Assembly (NCBI GenBank): GCA_947507965.1
Contig: CANNQU010000025.1
Span: 1-43,567, forward strand
DNA from: Bacteroidota bacterium
GTDB lineage: Bacteria > Bacteroidota > Bacteroidia > UKL13-3
DNA: 43,567 nucleotides
Reading direction: 5' to 3'
Part shown: in pieces, positions 1 to 8,590 of the stretch
Position numbering within the stretch: the first letter of the stretch is position 1
Layout of the letters: every line of letters begins with the position of its first letter
Translations under genes and position numbers: made by a program
The notes under the pieces: model-generated
What the model was told of the DNA's origin: nothing
The model's database searches: none
What the model saw: the letters and a program-made list of their open reading frames with translations, nothing else

Positions 1-1144
1 AACCAACGGTATCATCATCGACAAAAAGCTTTTCACCAAAATTAAGAAAGATAAGCTAACAAAAGATCAAGAAAAAGTAGTTACGTCTAAATTGGCGGAT
101 ACCCATGGAAAGAATCTCTATAAGTTAAAAGAGCGTTTGGTGGAGAAGTTAATGACGTTGCTGAATGGAAAAACGTCGCAGGGTGTATTCGATGTATATG
201 AGCAAGAATTAATCGGTAAAGGCGTTAAATTTACTCAGAAGGCATTATTTGAGTTGGATTATGATTTAACCAACCCTACCGCTTGGACTACCGATAAAGA
301 TAAAAATACCCTGATACGTGATATCTTGGTGAACTATCGTCGTGCAGCACATGATTTAGTTGGAAAATACCGCCGTGAAGAATTTGCCTTGACCGTAGGC
401 GATGAATTACCAACGGGCATTGTACAGATGGCGAAAGTTTATATCGCTACCAAACGTAAGTTGAAAGTAGGTGATAAAATGGCTGGCCGTCACGGTAACA
501 AGGGTGTTGTAGCCCGTATCGTTGCGCGCGAAGACATGCCTTTCTTAGAAGATGGCACACCGGTAGATATCGTATTGAATCCATTAGGTGTACCAAGTCG
601 TATGAACTTAGGACAAATTTATGAAACCATGTTGGGCTGGGCTGGTGAAGTGTTGGGAACAAAATTTGCAACGCCTATTTTCGACGGTGCTTCTCAAGAG
701 CAAATAGCCGAATATATTGTAAAAGCAGGTTTACCTGAAAATTGCCAAACCTATTTAACCGACGGACAAACCGGTGAACGTTTCGAGCAGAAAACTACCG
801 TAGGTATCATTTACATGTTGAAATTAGGACATATGGTTGACGATAAGTTACACGCTCGTTCGATAGGACCATACTCGTTAATTACACAACAACCGTTGGG
901 TGGTAAGGCACAATTTGGAGGACAACGTTTTGGTGAGATGGAGGTTTGGGCCTTAGAAGCATTTGGTGCATCTAATATTCTACAAGAAGTTTTAACGATT
1001 AAGAGTGATGATATTATCGGTCGTGCCAAATCGTATGAGGCAATTGTAAAAGGTGAGCCTATGCCAACGCCACAACTGCCGGAGTCGTTTAATGTATTAA
1101 TACACGAGTTACGTGGCTTAGGATTGGATGTATCTGCCGAATAA
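1..1144 (+). CDS. rpoB: RNA polymerase beta subunit, C-terminal part (partial, 5' end outside window)
   Basis: This is the 3' end of the gene for the beta subunit of RNA polymerase, the core transcription enzyme. The frame is open from base 2, so the gene enters from the left and about 380 C-terminal residues are present. Diagnostic RpoB segments are visible: [51 protein letters not shown], and a C-terminal tail ending [18 protein letters not shown]. The gene ends in TAA and is followed 21 bases later by a strong intrinsic terminator and then by convergent genes. That is odd, because rpoC is normally the next gene in the same operon. Identification is secure. Confidence 0.98.
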   Translation, partial: TNGIIIDKKLFTKIKKDKLTKDQEKVVTSKLADTHGKNLYKLKERLVEKLMTLLNGKTSQGVFDVYEQELIGKGVKFTQKALFELDYDLTNPTAWTTDKDKNTLIRDILVNYRRAAHDLVGKYRREEFALTVGDELPTGIVQMAKVYIATKRKLKVGDKMAGRHGNKGVVARIVAREDMPFLEDGTPVDIVLNPLGVPSRMNLGQIYETMLGWAGEVLGTKFATPIFDGASQEQIAEYIVKAGLPENCQTYLTDGQTGERFEQKTTVGIIYMLKLGHMVDDKLHARSIGPYSLITQQPLGGKAQFGGQRFGEMEVWALEAFGASNILQEVLTIKSDDIIGRAKSYEAIVKGEPMPTPQLPESFNVLIHELRGLGLDVSAE

Positions 1145-1165
1145 GCAATAGCACAAACTATAGTT

Positions 1166-1198
1166 AAAGCCCTGGTCGAATAGATCGGGGCTTTTTTT
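1166..1198 (+). terminator. Rho-independent terminator after rpoB
   Basis: A 12-bp stem (AAAGCCCTGGTC / GATCGGGGCTTT, with two G-U pairs in RNA) encloses a GAATA loop. The 3' arm runs into a T tract ending at 1198. It lies 21 bases past the rpoB stop and points in the rpoB direction. The opposite direction lacks a good U tract, so it is probably not an efficient terminator for the convergent heme operon. Confidence 0.85.
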
Positions 1199-1263
1199 AT
1201 GAGGTATTGAAAAGTGGAAATGGGGCGCTTTCCTAGTTGGCGATGCCATGTTACGGTTGGAAA

Positions 1264-2253
1264 TTACAACTTTTGATATTCGAACTTAGGAAAGCCTTTG
1301 ATCGCTCCAGTGTAAAAATCAATGAAACGAAGTTTGTAATAATACCCTTCTGCATCTTTAATAATATACGTATTGATGATGTTATTGGTATTCGTAATCG
1401 TATATATGCCGGTAGCAAAATCGTACGTCTTCCAGTCGAAACCAATAGCATCTTGTTTTGATGATAACGGGAATCGTAAGGTGTCATTCAGTGTTAATGC
1501 TTCGTATGGAATACCTTTGATTTTACTCACCAACACATTGGAATGATTAATAAGCACCCCTTGAACCAGGTATGGCAGATACGTCGGCTGGTCGAATACA
1601 AAGGTATATTGAGTGAACTCCAAATCGTAGGCTTCTTTGCGCGCACCAACACCGGTTTGTAAGAAATTTTTTGCCATTGAAAAATGAAGATAATTGTAAT
1701 TATTGTCTTTCGAAAATTCGATGGCATGGAAATTACTGCCATCTAAATTAGCATATTGGATTTTAAACTTCGTCATGGTGTTTTCTACGAACTGTAATTT
1801 CTTCAATCCAATGGGTTTATTGTCTTCATCAACACCTAAATCGATGATATAAACACTGCTATTATTTTCGAAAATGCCAATCACACTGGAGTCGATAGTA
1901 GAAGGCCGATCGCATTGTTTTGTGGATGAAAAGCCGATGGTGTCTAAGATAGAAATACCGGAAAAGTTTTGCTTATGCGTGTTCGAGGCAAACATAAACT
2001 TCGCCGAATTTAATAATACATGATTGCCTTTTTCTCCCGATTCGAAGGCTAAATCCCAATCACTACGGCTGTTTTTTGAGATAATTTTATTGCCATTAAG
2101 TTTAAACCAAATTTGATTGCTGTAGTTTTTCCCTAAATCGAAGCTCGTTGTGATGGCGGCTCCACGGTCGGCTTTGGGCACCGGCAACTCGGCCTTCTGG
2201 CATGCCGAAAGTAGGAGTAAGATACTGCTGAATAAAAGAATGAATCGTTTCAT
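1264..2253 (-). CDS. HmuY-family heme-binding-like lipoprotein
   Basis: This 329-aa protein has a lipoprotein signal peptide with lipobox LLSAC (lipidated Cys18), so it should be anchored in the outer membrane or exposed at the surface. After the signal it carries the HmuY-like pattern: NYSNQIWFKLN, then SDWDLAFESG, then LLNSAKFMFAS. HmuY proteins of Bacteroidota capture heme and hand it to a TonB-dependent receptor. The start ATG overlaps the stop of the upstream TonB receptor gene (ATGA, 4 bases), so the two are translationally coupled. I cannot assign the heme-ligating His residues without an alignment. Binding of another metal complex is possible. Confidence 0.8.
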   Translation of the reverse strand: MKRFILLFSSILLLLSACQKAELPVPKADRGAAITTSFDLGKNYSNQIWFKLNGNKIISKNSRSDWDLAFESGEKGNHVLLNSAKFMFASNTHKQNFSGISILDTIGFSSTKQCDRPSTIDSSVIGIFENNSSVYIIDLGVDEDNKPIGLKKLQFVENTMTKFKIQYANLDGSNFHAIEFSKDNNYNYLHFSMAKNFLQTGVGARKEAYDLEFTQYTFVFDQPTYLPYLVQGVLINHSNVLVSKIKGIPYEALTLNDTLRFPLSSKQDAIGFDWKTYDFATGIYTITNTNNIINTYIIKDAEGYYYKLRFIDFYTGAIKGFPKFEYQKL

Positions 2254-4469
2254 TTTTGAATGGAATAGTTGATGTTTAAAAAATAAAATCTCCCTGCACC
2301 AATGGGCATTTGGTTTCCGGTTTGATGAAAACCTCCATCCCCCGTGGTGGTAATATTTTGAAGATTAAAGATGTTTTTTATTCCGGTGGAGACGGATATA
2401 TTTTTGTAAAATATTTTGGTGATGGAAGCATCAGCCCAATGATAGCTGGCAATATTTTGAAGTATAATGTTTTTGTTCCCATCCAGTATATAGCTTGGCA
2501 GTTTTCCATTGAACTTATAAAACAAGTTCACTTGTGTTTTAAATTTGGTGAAAAAATAGCTTACGGAAGAAATGTATTCGGGGCTGAAACTAAACGAAGC
2601 CACCTGTTGTGAAGGCGACAACTGATTGTATCGTCCTACATAATTTATGCCGAAATTAAATTTAAGGTTTTCGAAAGCAAAGTCGGTATTGGCCTGTATT
2701 CCGGTGGTCTTATACCTTCCTATATTGATATAGGTATAACTTAAGCCTTGCAGCTGTGCGAGTGTAATTAAGTTGTTAATTTGGTTGTAAAATGTTTTGA
2801 GTTCCATTTTAAAGAACGTTTTTCCAACCATGGTTACATAGTTGTATTGGAGGTTAATACTTTTCGATGTTTCGGCTTTTAGGTTGGTATTGCCAACGAT
2901 ATTATGATTAAAATCAACAAAGTAGAAATACAATTCTTTTAAGGATGGAGCTTTAAAGCCTTCGGCATAACTTAGGCGAAGAATATTCCGGGAGTTAATA
3001 TACCATTTGGCATTTAAAGAAGGAAGTATAGGTGCATGGTAGTTGGTGTTATAGGCTCCGCGAAGGCCACCACGAAAGGTTAAGGCACTTGAAGCTTGAT
3101 ATTCGCTAACGGCAAAAAGTGCAATATCGCTTAGTGGATGCATGTTTGGTAAGAGTCGCAATCCTGAAGCTCGCTCTACATTGAGGTCGGCTCCTATTTC
3201 ATAATCTATTTTTTTGTAGCTTGCGATATACGACGATCGAAGATTTAATAAATCAAATTTTGAGGTGTCTTGATCTTCCCGGTTGGACGTGAGCTTTTTG
3301 TTCAGCGTTGTTAAATCGGTGCAATACGTGTTTTTCTCGCGCCGGTAATTATTGTATGACACTTGTGTATTGAAAGATTGCCCAACCACCTTTGCGTAAT
3401 TGAATAGCACGGAATGGTCGAATCGCTGCGTTTTATAGGTGTCGTCGTAGGCCTCTTCAAAGTAGGGTGCGCGAGGCATTCCACGGTTTATGATCATCTC
3501 TTGGAAAGAACTTATTTTGTATTTAATATTCCAATATTTAAACTGGTAACCCAAATTGAGCCCGGCATTGTATTGTGTTTTTGGCTTCCAAGTGGTAAAT
3601 CTATTGGTGTCGGCCGGATGGCTTTTAGGAAAGGCCTCATATTGGTCGTTGGTATTCCATCCATCAAAAAAATTGCGTGAGGCCGTAAGCTGTAACGTTA
3701 ATTTCTTTAGATGGGTATTGGCCACCACCCCCAAATTATAGGTTCCAATTGTTTCGTAATACGTTTTTACAGCCAATGTTTGTTTTTGTGTACTTCCTTT
3801 TTTTGTGATGATGTTAATTACACCACCCAAGGCATTGGTGCCATAGTTAACGCTCATGGGGCCTTCCACAATTTCAATACGTTCGATATTGCTCATATCA
3901 ATCTGCGATAAATCGATATTGCCATTTTGTCGGCCGATGATGGGTACGCCGTCAATTAATATCTTTACATTTTCGCCACTGATACCTTGTACACTAATAC
4001 TACTGCCTAAAATCATATCCTCACTTATGCGTATGCCACTTTCATTGGTGAGCACATCACGTAAGTTTTGGGCACTTAGCAGCGCAATTTTTTTGCTGTC
4101 GATCACTTTAATCGGTATCACTGAGTTTTTGGGTGTTTTATTTCCTATTTCTCCCGTCACCACAATATCGTCCATGAGGGTAACAGATGATATTAAGATG
4201 ATTTTTACCGACTGTTTATCTTCTATGGTAAGGGTTTGGTTGTAATCTTCGAATCCGATGGCGTGAACACGAATTTTATAGGTGCCTTTAGCAGGTAATA
4301 CAAATACGCCCTCAACCGTTATTCCTTTTGTTTTTTTATTATCGTCAATACGGGTGGCATCTACCTTTGCAACGATTGCAGTGGCTGTGGAATCCATAAT
4401 CAATAGCTGCTGTGCCGGAAGTGTAACCTTCAGTAATACGATGAGTAGTAAGCACAAGCATTGCTTCAT
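2250..4469 (-). CDS. TonB-dependent outer-membrane receptor (heme/siderophore type)
   Basis: This 739-aa outer-membrane transporter has a signal peptide ending near LPAQQ. A carboxypeptidase-D-like regulatory domain follows (about residues 25-105). The plug domain (about 115-225) includes LRDVLTNESGIRISED, ILIDGVPI, IERIEIVEGPMSVNYG and ALGGVINIITKK. The rest is a C-terminal 22-strand barrel ending in an aromatic-rich strand (FYFLNINYSIQK). These proteins import ferric chelates, heme or similar ligands using TonB energy. It lies between two HmuY-like genes, 15 bases after the upstream one and overlapping the downstream one by 4 bases. This context makes heme or an iron chelate the likeliest substrate, which is an inference from neighbours. 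Confidence 0.92.
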   Translation of the reverse strand: MKQCLCLLLIVLLKVTLPAQQLLIMDSTATAIVAKVDATRIDDNKKTKGITVEGVFVLPAKGTYKIRVHAIGFEDYNQTLTIEDKQSVKIILISSVTLMDDIVVTGEIGNKTPKNSVIPIKVIDSKKIALLSAQNLRDVLTNESGIRISEDMILGSSISVQGISGENVKILIDGVPIIGRQNGNIDLSQIDMSNIERIEIVEGPMSVNYGTNALGGVINIITKKGSTQKQTLAVKTYYETIGTYNLGVVANTHLKKLTLQLTASRNFFDGWNTNDQYEAFPKSHPADTNRFTTWKPKTQYNAGLNLGYQFKYWNIKYKISSFQEMIINRGMPRAPYFEEAYDDTYKTQRFDHSVLFNYAKVVGQSFNTQVSYNNYRREKNTYCTDLTTLNKKLTSNREDQDTSKFDLLNLRSSYIASYKKIDYEIGADLNVERASGLRLLPNMHPLSDIALFAVSEYQASSALTFRGGLRGAYNTNYHAPILPSLNAKWYINSRNILRLSYAEGFKAPSLKELYFYFVDFNHNIVGNTNLKAETSKSINLQYNYVTMVGKTFFKMELKTFYNQINNLITLAQLQGLSYTYINIGRYKTTGIQANTDFAFENLKFNFGINYVGRYNQLSPSQQVASFSFSPEYISSVSYFFTKFKTQVNLFYKFNGKLPSYILDGNKNIILQNIASYHWADASITKIFYKNISVSTGIKNIFNLQNITTTGDGGFHQTGNQMPIGAGRFYFLNINYSIQK

Positions 4470-4484
4470 GATGGTATGGGTGGC

Positions 4485-5723
4485 TTAGCGGTTTACCATT
4501 AATTTTTGAGTGGTTAAGCCTTCGTTACTTTGCATTTGTACGAGATAGGTACCATTACCCAAGGTGCACGTATTAATGGTACATTCATTAAAGCCTTGCT
4601 GGGCTGTTATAGGTTCAGTTAATACTAGCCGGCCGTTCAAATCACTTACGATAAGGGTGAGCGGTTGGCTTTTGTTGGCGTAAAAATTAAATTGGCTACT
4701 TGTTTTTGATGGATTGGGATAAAGTCCAAGGGGCGTCACCGCGGTTTCATTAATGCCTGAAGCGAATGCTGTTTTGGTGAAATACATTCTACCGGTGCTG
4801 CCTCCTGCAAAGCCGGTGAACACCATCCGCCATAACTTCGTGCCACTAATATCCTGCACGAAATAAACGGTAGAGTCTTCTATCGACCACTTGCTTAGAT
4901 TTACGTCGTAGGCTTTCCAGTCTCTACCCACAGTGGAAATATTTTTCGACAACAAAATACCACTGGCAGTGGCTGTATTTACATCATTTACTGGATATAC
5001 CTTTTTTGCTTTTACATTTCTGTTTAATTGCACCCCGGTAACTTTATAATAGGATGGAATTTCCTCTTCGTATTGGTGGAAAATTAAGTCGTATGACGGG
5101 TACGATGGCTCACGGTCGAGTATCGTTTGGGTAACCAATGAGTAGTAAATGAAATTCTTTTTCGAATAATCTGCTTTTCTGATGCGGGCCGAAACTTCGT
5201 TGGTTCCATCGAGGTTAGCATAACGAAAATAGTAGGTGTAATTAACATCGTGCTTGCTAATGATTATTTTTTTCCATAGGTTCACTCCGTAATTGATGAA
5301 GTAAATTTTATTCGCATATATTTCATGGGTAGTCGAATTATAGGTTCCCCAGCCATATTCGAAGCTACCGGCGAGTACTTCCCTGTTGAAAGCACCAAAA
5401 AGCCAGCTACTATCGCTATTATGGTATTGTTTTACACTTTTAATGGTGGTGTCGAGGCTATTCCATTGGTTGGTATCATTACTTGCAAGGTATAACTTCA
5501 CATCTCTTTTGCTGTTTACAAAAATAGAGGCTTCTTTGTTATCGGCATGAAAAGCGAGATCCCAGTTACTATTATCGATACTTAATACCGTACCGGTGGT
5601 TAAACTGTAAAAGGTTTGGTTGCTGTAATTGGCTCCAATAGAAGCCGAATCGTTGACGGTGGTTTGAGCGTAGGTACTTAAACTAAAAAGAGTAATAAAA
5701 AGTGACGTGAAGCGAATTCTCAT
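4485..5723 (-). CDS. T9SS-secreted HmuY-like protein
   Basis: This 412-aa protein starts with a type I signal peptide (ending STYAQ). An N-terminal region resembles the lipoprotein two genes downstream: NYSNQTFYSLTTG followed by SNWDLAFHADN and FVNSKRDVKLYLAS, the HmuY-like pattern. The C-terminal ~80 residues are a type A T9SS sorting domain, with LYPNPS, LIVSDLNGRLV, GTYLVQM and a terminal KLMVNR. It is therefore predicted to cross the outer membrane through T9SS and be released or attached at the surface. It is the first gene of the three-gene operon, 15 bases before the TonB receptor. A secreted hemophore-like role is inferred from similarity and context. Confidence 0.82.
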   Translation of the reverse strand: MRIRFTSLFITLFSLSTYAQTTVNDSASIGANYSNQTFYSLTTGTVLSIDNSNWDLAFHADNKEASIFVNSKRDVKLYLASNDTNQWNSLDTTIKSVKQYHNSDSSWLFGAFNREVLAGSFEYGWGTYNSTTHEIYANKIYFINYGVNLWKKIIISKHDVNYTYYFRYANLDGTNEVSARIRKADYSKKNFIYYSLVTQTILDREPSYPSYDLIFHQYEEEIPSYYKVTGVQLNRNVKAKKVYPVNDVNTATASGILLSKNISTVGRDWKAYDVNLSKWSIEDSTVYFVQDISGTKLWRMVFTGFAGGSTGRMYFTKTAFASGINETAVTPLGLYPNPSKTSSQFNFYANKSQPLTLIVSDLNGRLVLTEPITAQQGFNECTINTCTLGNGTYLVQMQSNEGLTTQKLMVNR

Positions 5724-5752
5724 GAGCGATAAAAGAGGTTAATTTTTAGGCA

Positions 5753-5760
5753 CAAAGATA
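5753..5760 (-). promoter_or_regulatory. Promoter -7 box of the HmuY/TonB operon
   Basis: Read on the minus strand, TATCTTTG matches the Bacteroidota -7 consensus TAnnTTTG exactly. It sits 29 bases before the start codon of the T9SS HmuY-like gene. I see no clear -33 TTTG at the usual spacing and no convincing Fur-like operator. Confidence 0.5.
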
Positions 5761-5907
5761 ACCTCACAAGCCTTTAGAAGTGGCTCGAACACAGAATATG
5801 ACCGTATTTTTACAAAGGTGTTTTTGGTGCTATAATCACCTGAAAACTGATTATAAACAACCCAAAAAATGATTTCAAATAGTTCGAAAACTGACGAATA
5901 TCATTGC

Positions 5908-6492
5908 TTATGTGAATAAATTAGGTAATGCCTTGTCCGGATAGAAGTTCAGAAGTTCCTTCACCAATCGCGAAAGCGGCATTCCCATGACATTATAATA
6001 GCACCCTATAATTTTTTCAACCCCTATATATCCAATCCATTCCTGAATTCCATAAGCTCCTGCCTTATCATACGGACTATTTTGTATGATATACCGTTCA
6101 ATTTCGATGCTGGTTAAGGGTTTGAAATAAACTTCGGTTCGCTCATAGAAACTTTTATACTCGTTATTATAACATAAGGTAATACCGGTATAAACCTCGT
6201 GCATGCGGCCCGAAAGATGGCTAAGCATGGCATAAGCCTCATCAAAATCGGCAGGTTTGTTTAACACGCTATCGTCAATACACACAATGGTATCGGCACA
6301 GAGAAGTATCGCATCACCTAATGGTTTGGCATACGCTTTTGCTTTTTTACGACTCAAATAAATAGCGATCTCCTCCTTTTGAAGTGATTCGGGGTAGGAT
6401 TCTTCTACATCAAAATGTTCCACCGTAAAGGCTAATCCACTTTCTTGCAGTAGCTGTTTTCTTCTGGGCGACTTGGATCCTAAAATTATCAT
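5908..6492 (-). CDS. maf: Maf family nucleoside triphosphate pyrophosphatase
   Basis: This 194-aa cytoplasmic protein has all the Maf landmarks. These are GSKSPRR at residues 5-11, the ADTIV segment with its catalytic Asp, HEVYTG, the YDKAGAYGIQ motif, and YYNVMGMPLSRL near the C-terminus. Maf proteins hydrolyse canonical or modified (d)NTPs, the YhdE branch mainly dTTP/UTP, and act as house-cleaning enzymes. The DKAGAYGIQ form suggests the YhdE-like branch. It starts 20 bases after the UbiA gene stops and is probably the last gene of the QueD/FolE/UbiA/Maf cluster. Confidence 0.93.
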   Translation of the reverse strand: MIILGSKSPRRKQLLQESGLAFTVEHFDVEESYPESLQKEEIAIYLSRKKAKAYAKPLGDAILLCADTIVCIDDSVLNKPADFDEAYAMLSHLSGRMHEVYTGITLCYNNEYKSFYERTEVYFKPLTSIEIERYIIQNSPYDKAGAYGIQEWIGYIGVEKIIGCYYNVMGMPLSRLVKELLNFYPDKALPNLFT

Positions 6493-6512
6493 ATTAACGG
6501 GTTCAAAGATAT

Positions 6513-7367
6513 CTAACTGAGGAGAATGGAGAAAATACCAAGTAGGATTATTTTTTTTAGAAGTTGGCTTAAATAGGTGAAATCGTTTTTTTTGTCGGCT
6601 TTTTTTAGCTTAAAAGTAAATAAAAGTAAGGGTAACGCTACGCCAAAATACAAGAATAGGGTATAGGTCCAAAAATACAAATCAGGCATCACCAATAGTT
6701 GCTTTATCATAATGGGGTAAAAGAGCACCCCTGCGAGTAATAGAATGGTGGTTATAAAGATTATTTTCTTTGTCTTTCGTAATCCCAAATTTACCGCTAA
6801 CGAGTTACTTAGAAAAAGGGCATCACCTTTCTCATCTTCTACATCTTTAATAATTTCGCGAAGAAATGTACTCCATCCGGCGAAAATACTGTAGGCCATA
6901 ACTTTTACCGGATCAAGATCATTACAATACGCTTTACAGATGAACACACTTAAGGCAGCAAGAAGAGCTACGATAAGATTGCCAATTAAAAATTGTTTTT
7001 TAAAGGAAGTGGAGTAAAGATAAAGTAATACAGCACAAAACAAGGCAATTCCAAGGGTTTTAAGGTTTACCTGCCATGCCAGAAACAACCCCAGCAGGGA
7101 TGCTGTTAAGTGCAGTATAATAGCCCACCGGCGAGCAATGATGGAGCCGATAAATACTTTTTGAGGCTTGTTGATGAGGTCGATTTTTACATCGAAATAA
7201 TCATTGATAATATACCCACCAGCGGCAATAAGCGAGGTAGAGAGCAAGAGTGCAATGGTTTTCGAAGGGTTGGATAATAGGTAATTATATTCACCCAGGT
7301 TATATAGGGCAAAGCATTGAAGCAATAGGATGAGAAACAGGTTGGCAGGACGTATGATTCGCAACAT
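6513..7367 (-). CDS. UbiA-family polyprenyl transferase (GGGP-geranylgeranyltransferase-like)
   Basis: This 284-aa polytopic membrane protein has about eight hydrophobic segments. The first Asp-rich UbiA motif is NDYFDVKID (N55, D56, D59, D63) and the second is DVEDEKGD in the middle of the protein. UbiA enzymes transfer an isoprenoid diphosphate to an acceptor on the inner membrane. In Bacteroidota this subgroup next to maf is usually annotated geranylgeranylglycerol-phosphate geranylgeranyltransferase, but the acceptor cannot be read from sequence. It lies 30 bases after folE and 20 bases before maf, consistent with co-transcription. Confidence 0.85.
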   Translation of the reverse strand: MLRIIRPANLFLILLLQCFALYNLGEYNYLLSNPSKTIALLLSTSLIAAGGYIINDYFDVKIDLINKPQKVFIGSIIARRWAIILHLTASLLGLFLAWQVNLKTLGIALFCAVLLYLYSTSFKKQFLIGNLIVALLAALSVFICKAYCNDLDPVKVMAYSIFAGWSTFLREIIKDVEDEKGDALFLSNSLAVNLGLRKTKKIIFITTILLLAGVLFYPIMIKQLLVMPDLYFWTYTLFLYFGVALPLLLFTFKLKKADKKNDFTYLSQLLKKIILLGIFSILLS

Positions 7368-7397
7368 TTCAATAGACGGCGCTATACTTTACGGTAA

Positions 7398-8090
7398 TTA
7401 TTTTGCGATATAAGTAAAAAACTCCGTTCTGCATTTGTCATCATCTTTAAATTTACCACTAAACTCGGAGGTGGTGGTGCTGCTTTGGATGTCGCGAATT
7501 CCACGTGAAGAAACACAATGATGATGGGCATCAATTACCACCGCTACATCTTCTGTTTGTAGCGCTTGCTTTAACTCTTTTAAAATTTGCAAGGTCATCC
7601 GTTCTTGTACCTGAGGCCGGGCGGCAATGTATTGAACGATACGATTTATTTTAGATAAACCGATAACATGGCCATTGGCAATATACGCTACGTGAGCAAC
7701 GCCCCAAATAGGTACAAAATGATGTTCACAGTTACTGTAAAATGTAATATTCTTTTCCACCAGCATTTGCCCGTAATTGTATTTGTTTTCAAATAGTTTG
7801 GTATCGGGTTTGTTTAATGGGTTTAATCCTTTGAATATTTCATCCACATACATTTTAGCGACACGGCGTGGAGTGCCTTGAAGGCTGTCATCATTTAAAT
7901 CCAATCCCAGAATAATCATTATTTCTCTGAAGTGTTTTTCAATCAACTCCTTCTTTTGGGTATCATCCAGGTGAAAGGCATCGGCACGCAATGGCGTATC
8001 GGTGTTGGTACCGATATGGTTGTCGCCAAGTTCGTCGGCCATTTTTTTAATTAATTCCATCGTACTCGACGTAGTTATTGGGAGTTTCAT
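7398..8090 (-). CDS. folE: GTP cyclohydrolase I
   Basis: This type I GTP cyclohydrolase converts GTP to 7,8-dihydroneopterin triphosphate, the entry step to folate and other pterins. The zinc ligands are C121, H124 (in CEHHFVPI) and C192 (in HHHCVSSRGIRD). Also visible are LQGTPRRVAKM and the substrate-binding GLSKINRIV and RPQVQERMT segments. The product of the longest frame is 230 aa, normal for the family. That start overlaps the upstream PTPS-like gene by 44 bases. An ATG at 8042 would avoid the overlap and give 214 aa, and Met11 is another option. The variable N-terminus does not settle it. Confidence 0.96.
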   Translation of the reverse strand: MKLPITTSSTMELIKKMADELGDNHIGTNTDTPLRADAFHLDDTQKKELIEKHFREIMIILGLDLNDDSLQGTPRRVAKMYVDEIFKGLNPLNKPDTKLFENKYNYGQMLVEKNITFYSNCEHHFVPIWGVAHVAYIANGHVIGLSKINRIVQYIAARPQVQERMTLQILKELKQALQTEDVAVVIDAHHHCVSSRGIRDIQSSTTTSEFSGKFKDDDKCRTEFFTYIAK

Positions 8091-8460
8091 AAAGGGTTAC
8101 GTGCAGTTTTAAGTGGGTTGCAATCTTCAAGCGAAGGATATTCCAAATAACAACACAAATATTTTCAGCTGTTGGATTAAGGTTTTTAAATTCGGCCGTG
8201 TCGAGGTTTAGGTTCTTATGGTCAAAACGGTTTTCGATTTCTAATTTGATTACTTCCTTCAAAATTTTAAGGTCATATAAATAACCTGTTTCCGGGTCCA
8301 CTTCCCCGGTGAGCTTTACAATTAAATCATAGTTATGCCCGTGGTAGTTTGGATTGTTGCAGAGTCCAAAAACAGAATGGTTTCTTTCCTCTGTCCATTT
8401 TGGGTTGTTTAAGCGATGTGCGGCATTAAAATGAGCCTTGCGGCATACGGTTATTATCAT
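8047..8460 (-). CDS. 6-pyruvoyl-tetrahydropterin synthase / QueD family protein
   Basis: The family converts dihydroneopterin triphosphate, the FolE product, to 6-pyruvoyl- or 6-carboxy-tetrahydropterin. Zinc ligands are H15, H40 and H42 (FNAAHRL; YHGHNY) and the catalytic Cys is C34. The CNNPNYHGHNY spacing is like the animal-type PTPS signature rather than the shorter QueD CxxxHGH. DHKNLN and PTAEN motifs follow. I chose the ATG at 8460 (137 aa). The frame is open to 8550, but homology begins at this Met and a near-consensus -7 box (TTACTTTG, 8481-8488) lies inside the longer version. It is directly upstream of folE. Whether it serves queuosine or biopterin-like synthesis is open. Confidence 0.88.
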   Translation of the reverse strand: MIITVCRKAHFNAAHRLNNPKWTEERNHSVFGLCNNPNYHGHNYDLIVKLTGEVDPETGYLYDLKILKEVIKLEIENRFDHKNLNLDTAEFKNLNPTAENICVVIWNILRLKIATHLKLHVTLYETPNNYVEYDGIN

Positions 8461-8480
8461 TATCTTTTGAAAAGGAATCA

Positions 8481-8488
8481 CAAAGTAA
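8481..8488 (-). promoter_or_regulatory. Probable -7 promoter box of the PTPS/folE/ubiA/maf cluster
   Basis: On the minus strand TTACTTTG matches TAnnTTTG except at position 2. It lies 20 bases before the ATG at 8460, so transcripts starting about 7 bases downstream could not use the in-frame ATG at 8550. No clear -33 box is seen. Confidence 0.35.
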
Positions 8489-8590
8489 CGGAAAATAAGT
8501 TTTCTAGGTACATTTTTTTTATTTTGAGCATGAAGTTCTCCAGGCTTCAACCAATATGTTTAACCATAATCTATTATATTCGCAAGCAAT

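Noticed and set aside
8461-8550. Upstream extension of the PTPS-family gene to the ATG at 8550
   Set aside because: The 30 extra residues do not look like part of the family, and a probable -7 promoter box lies inside them.
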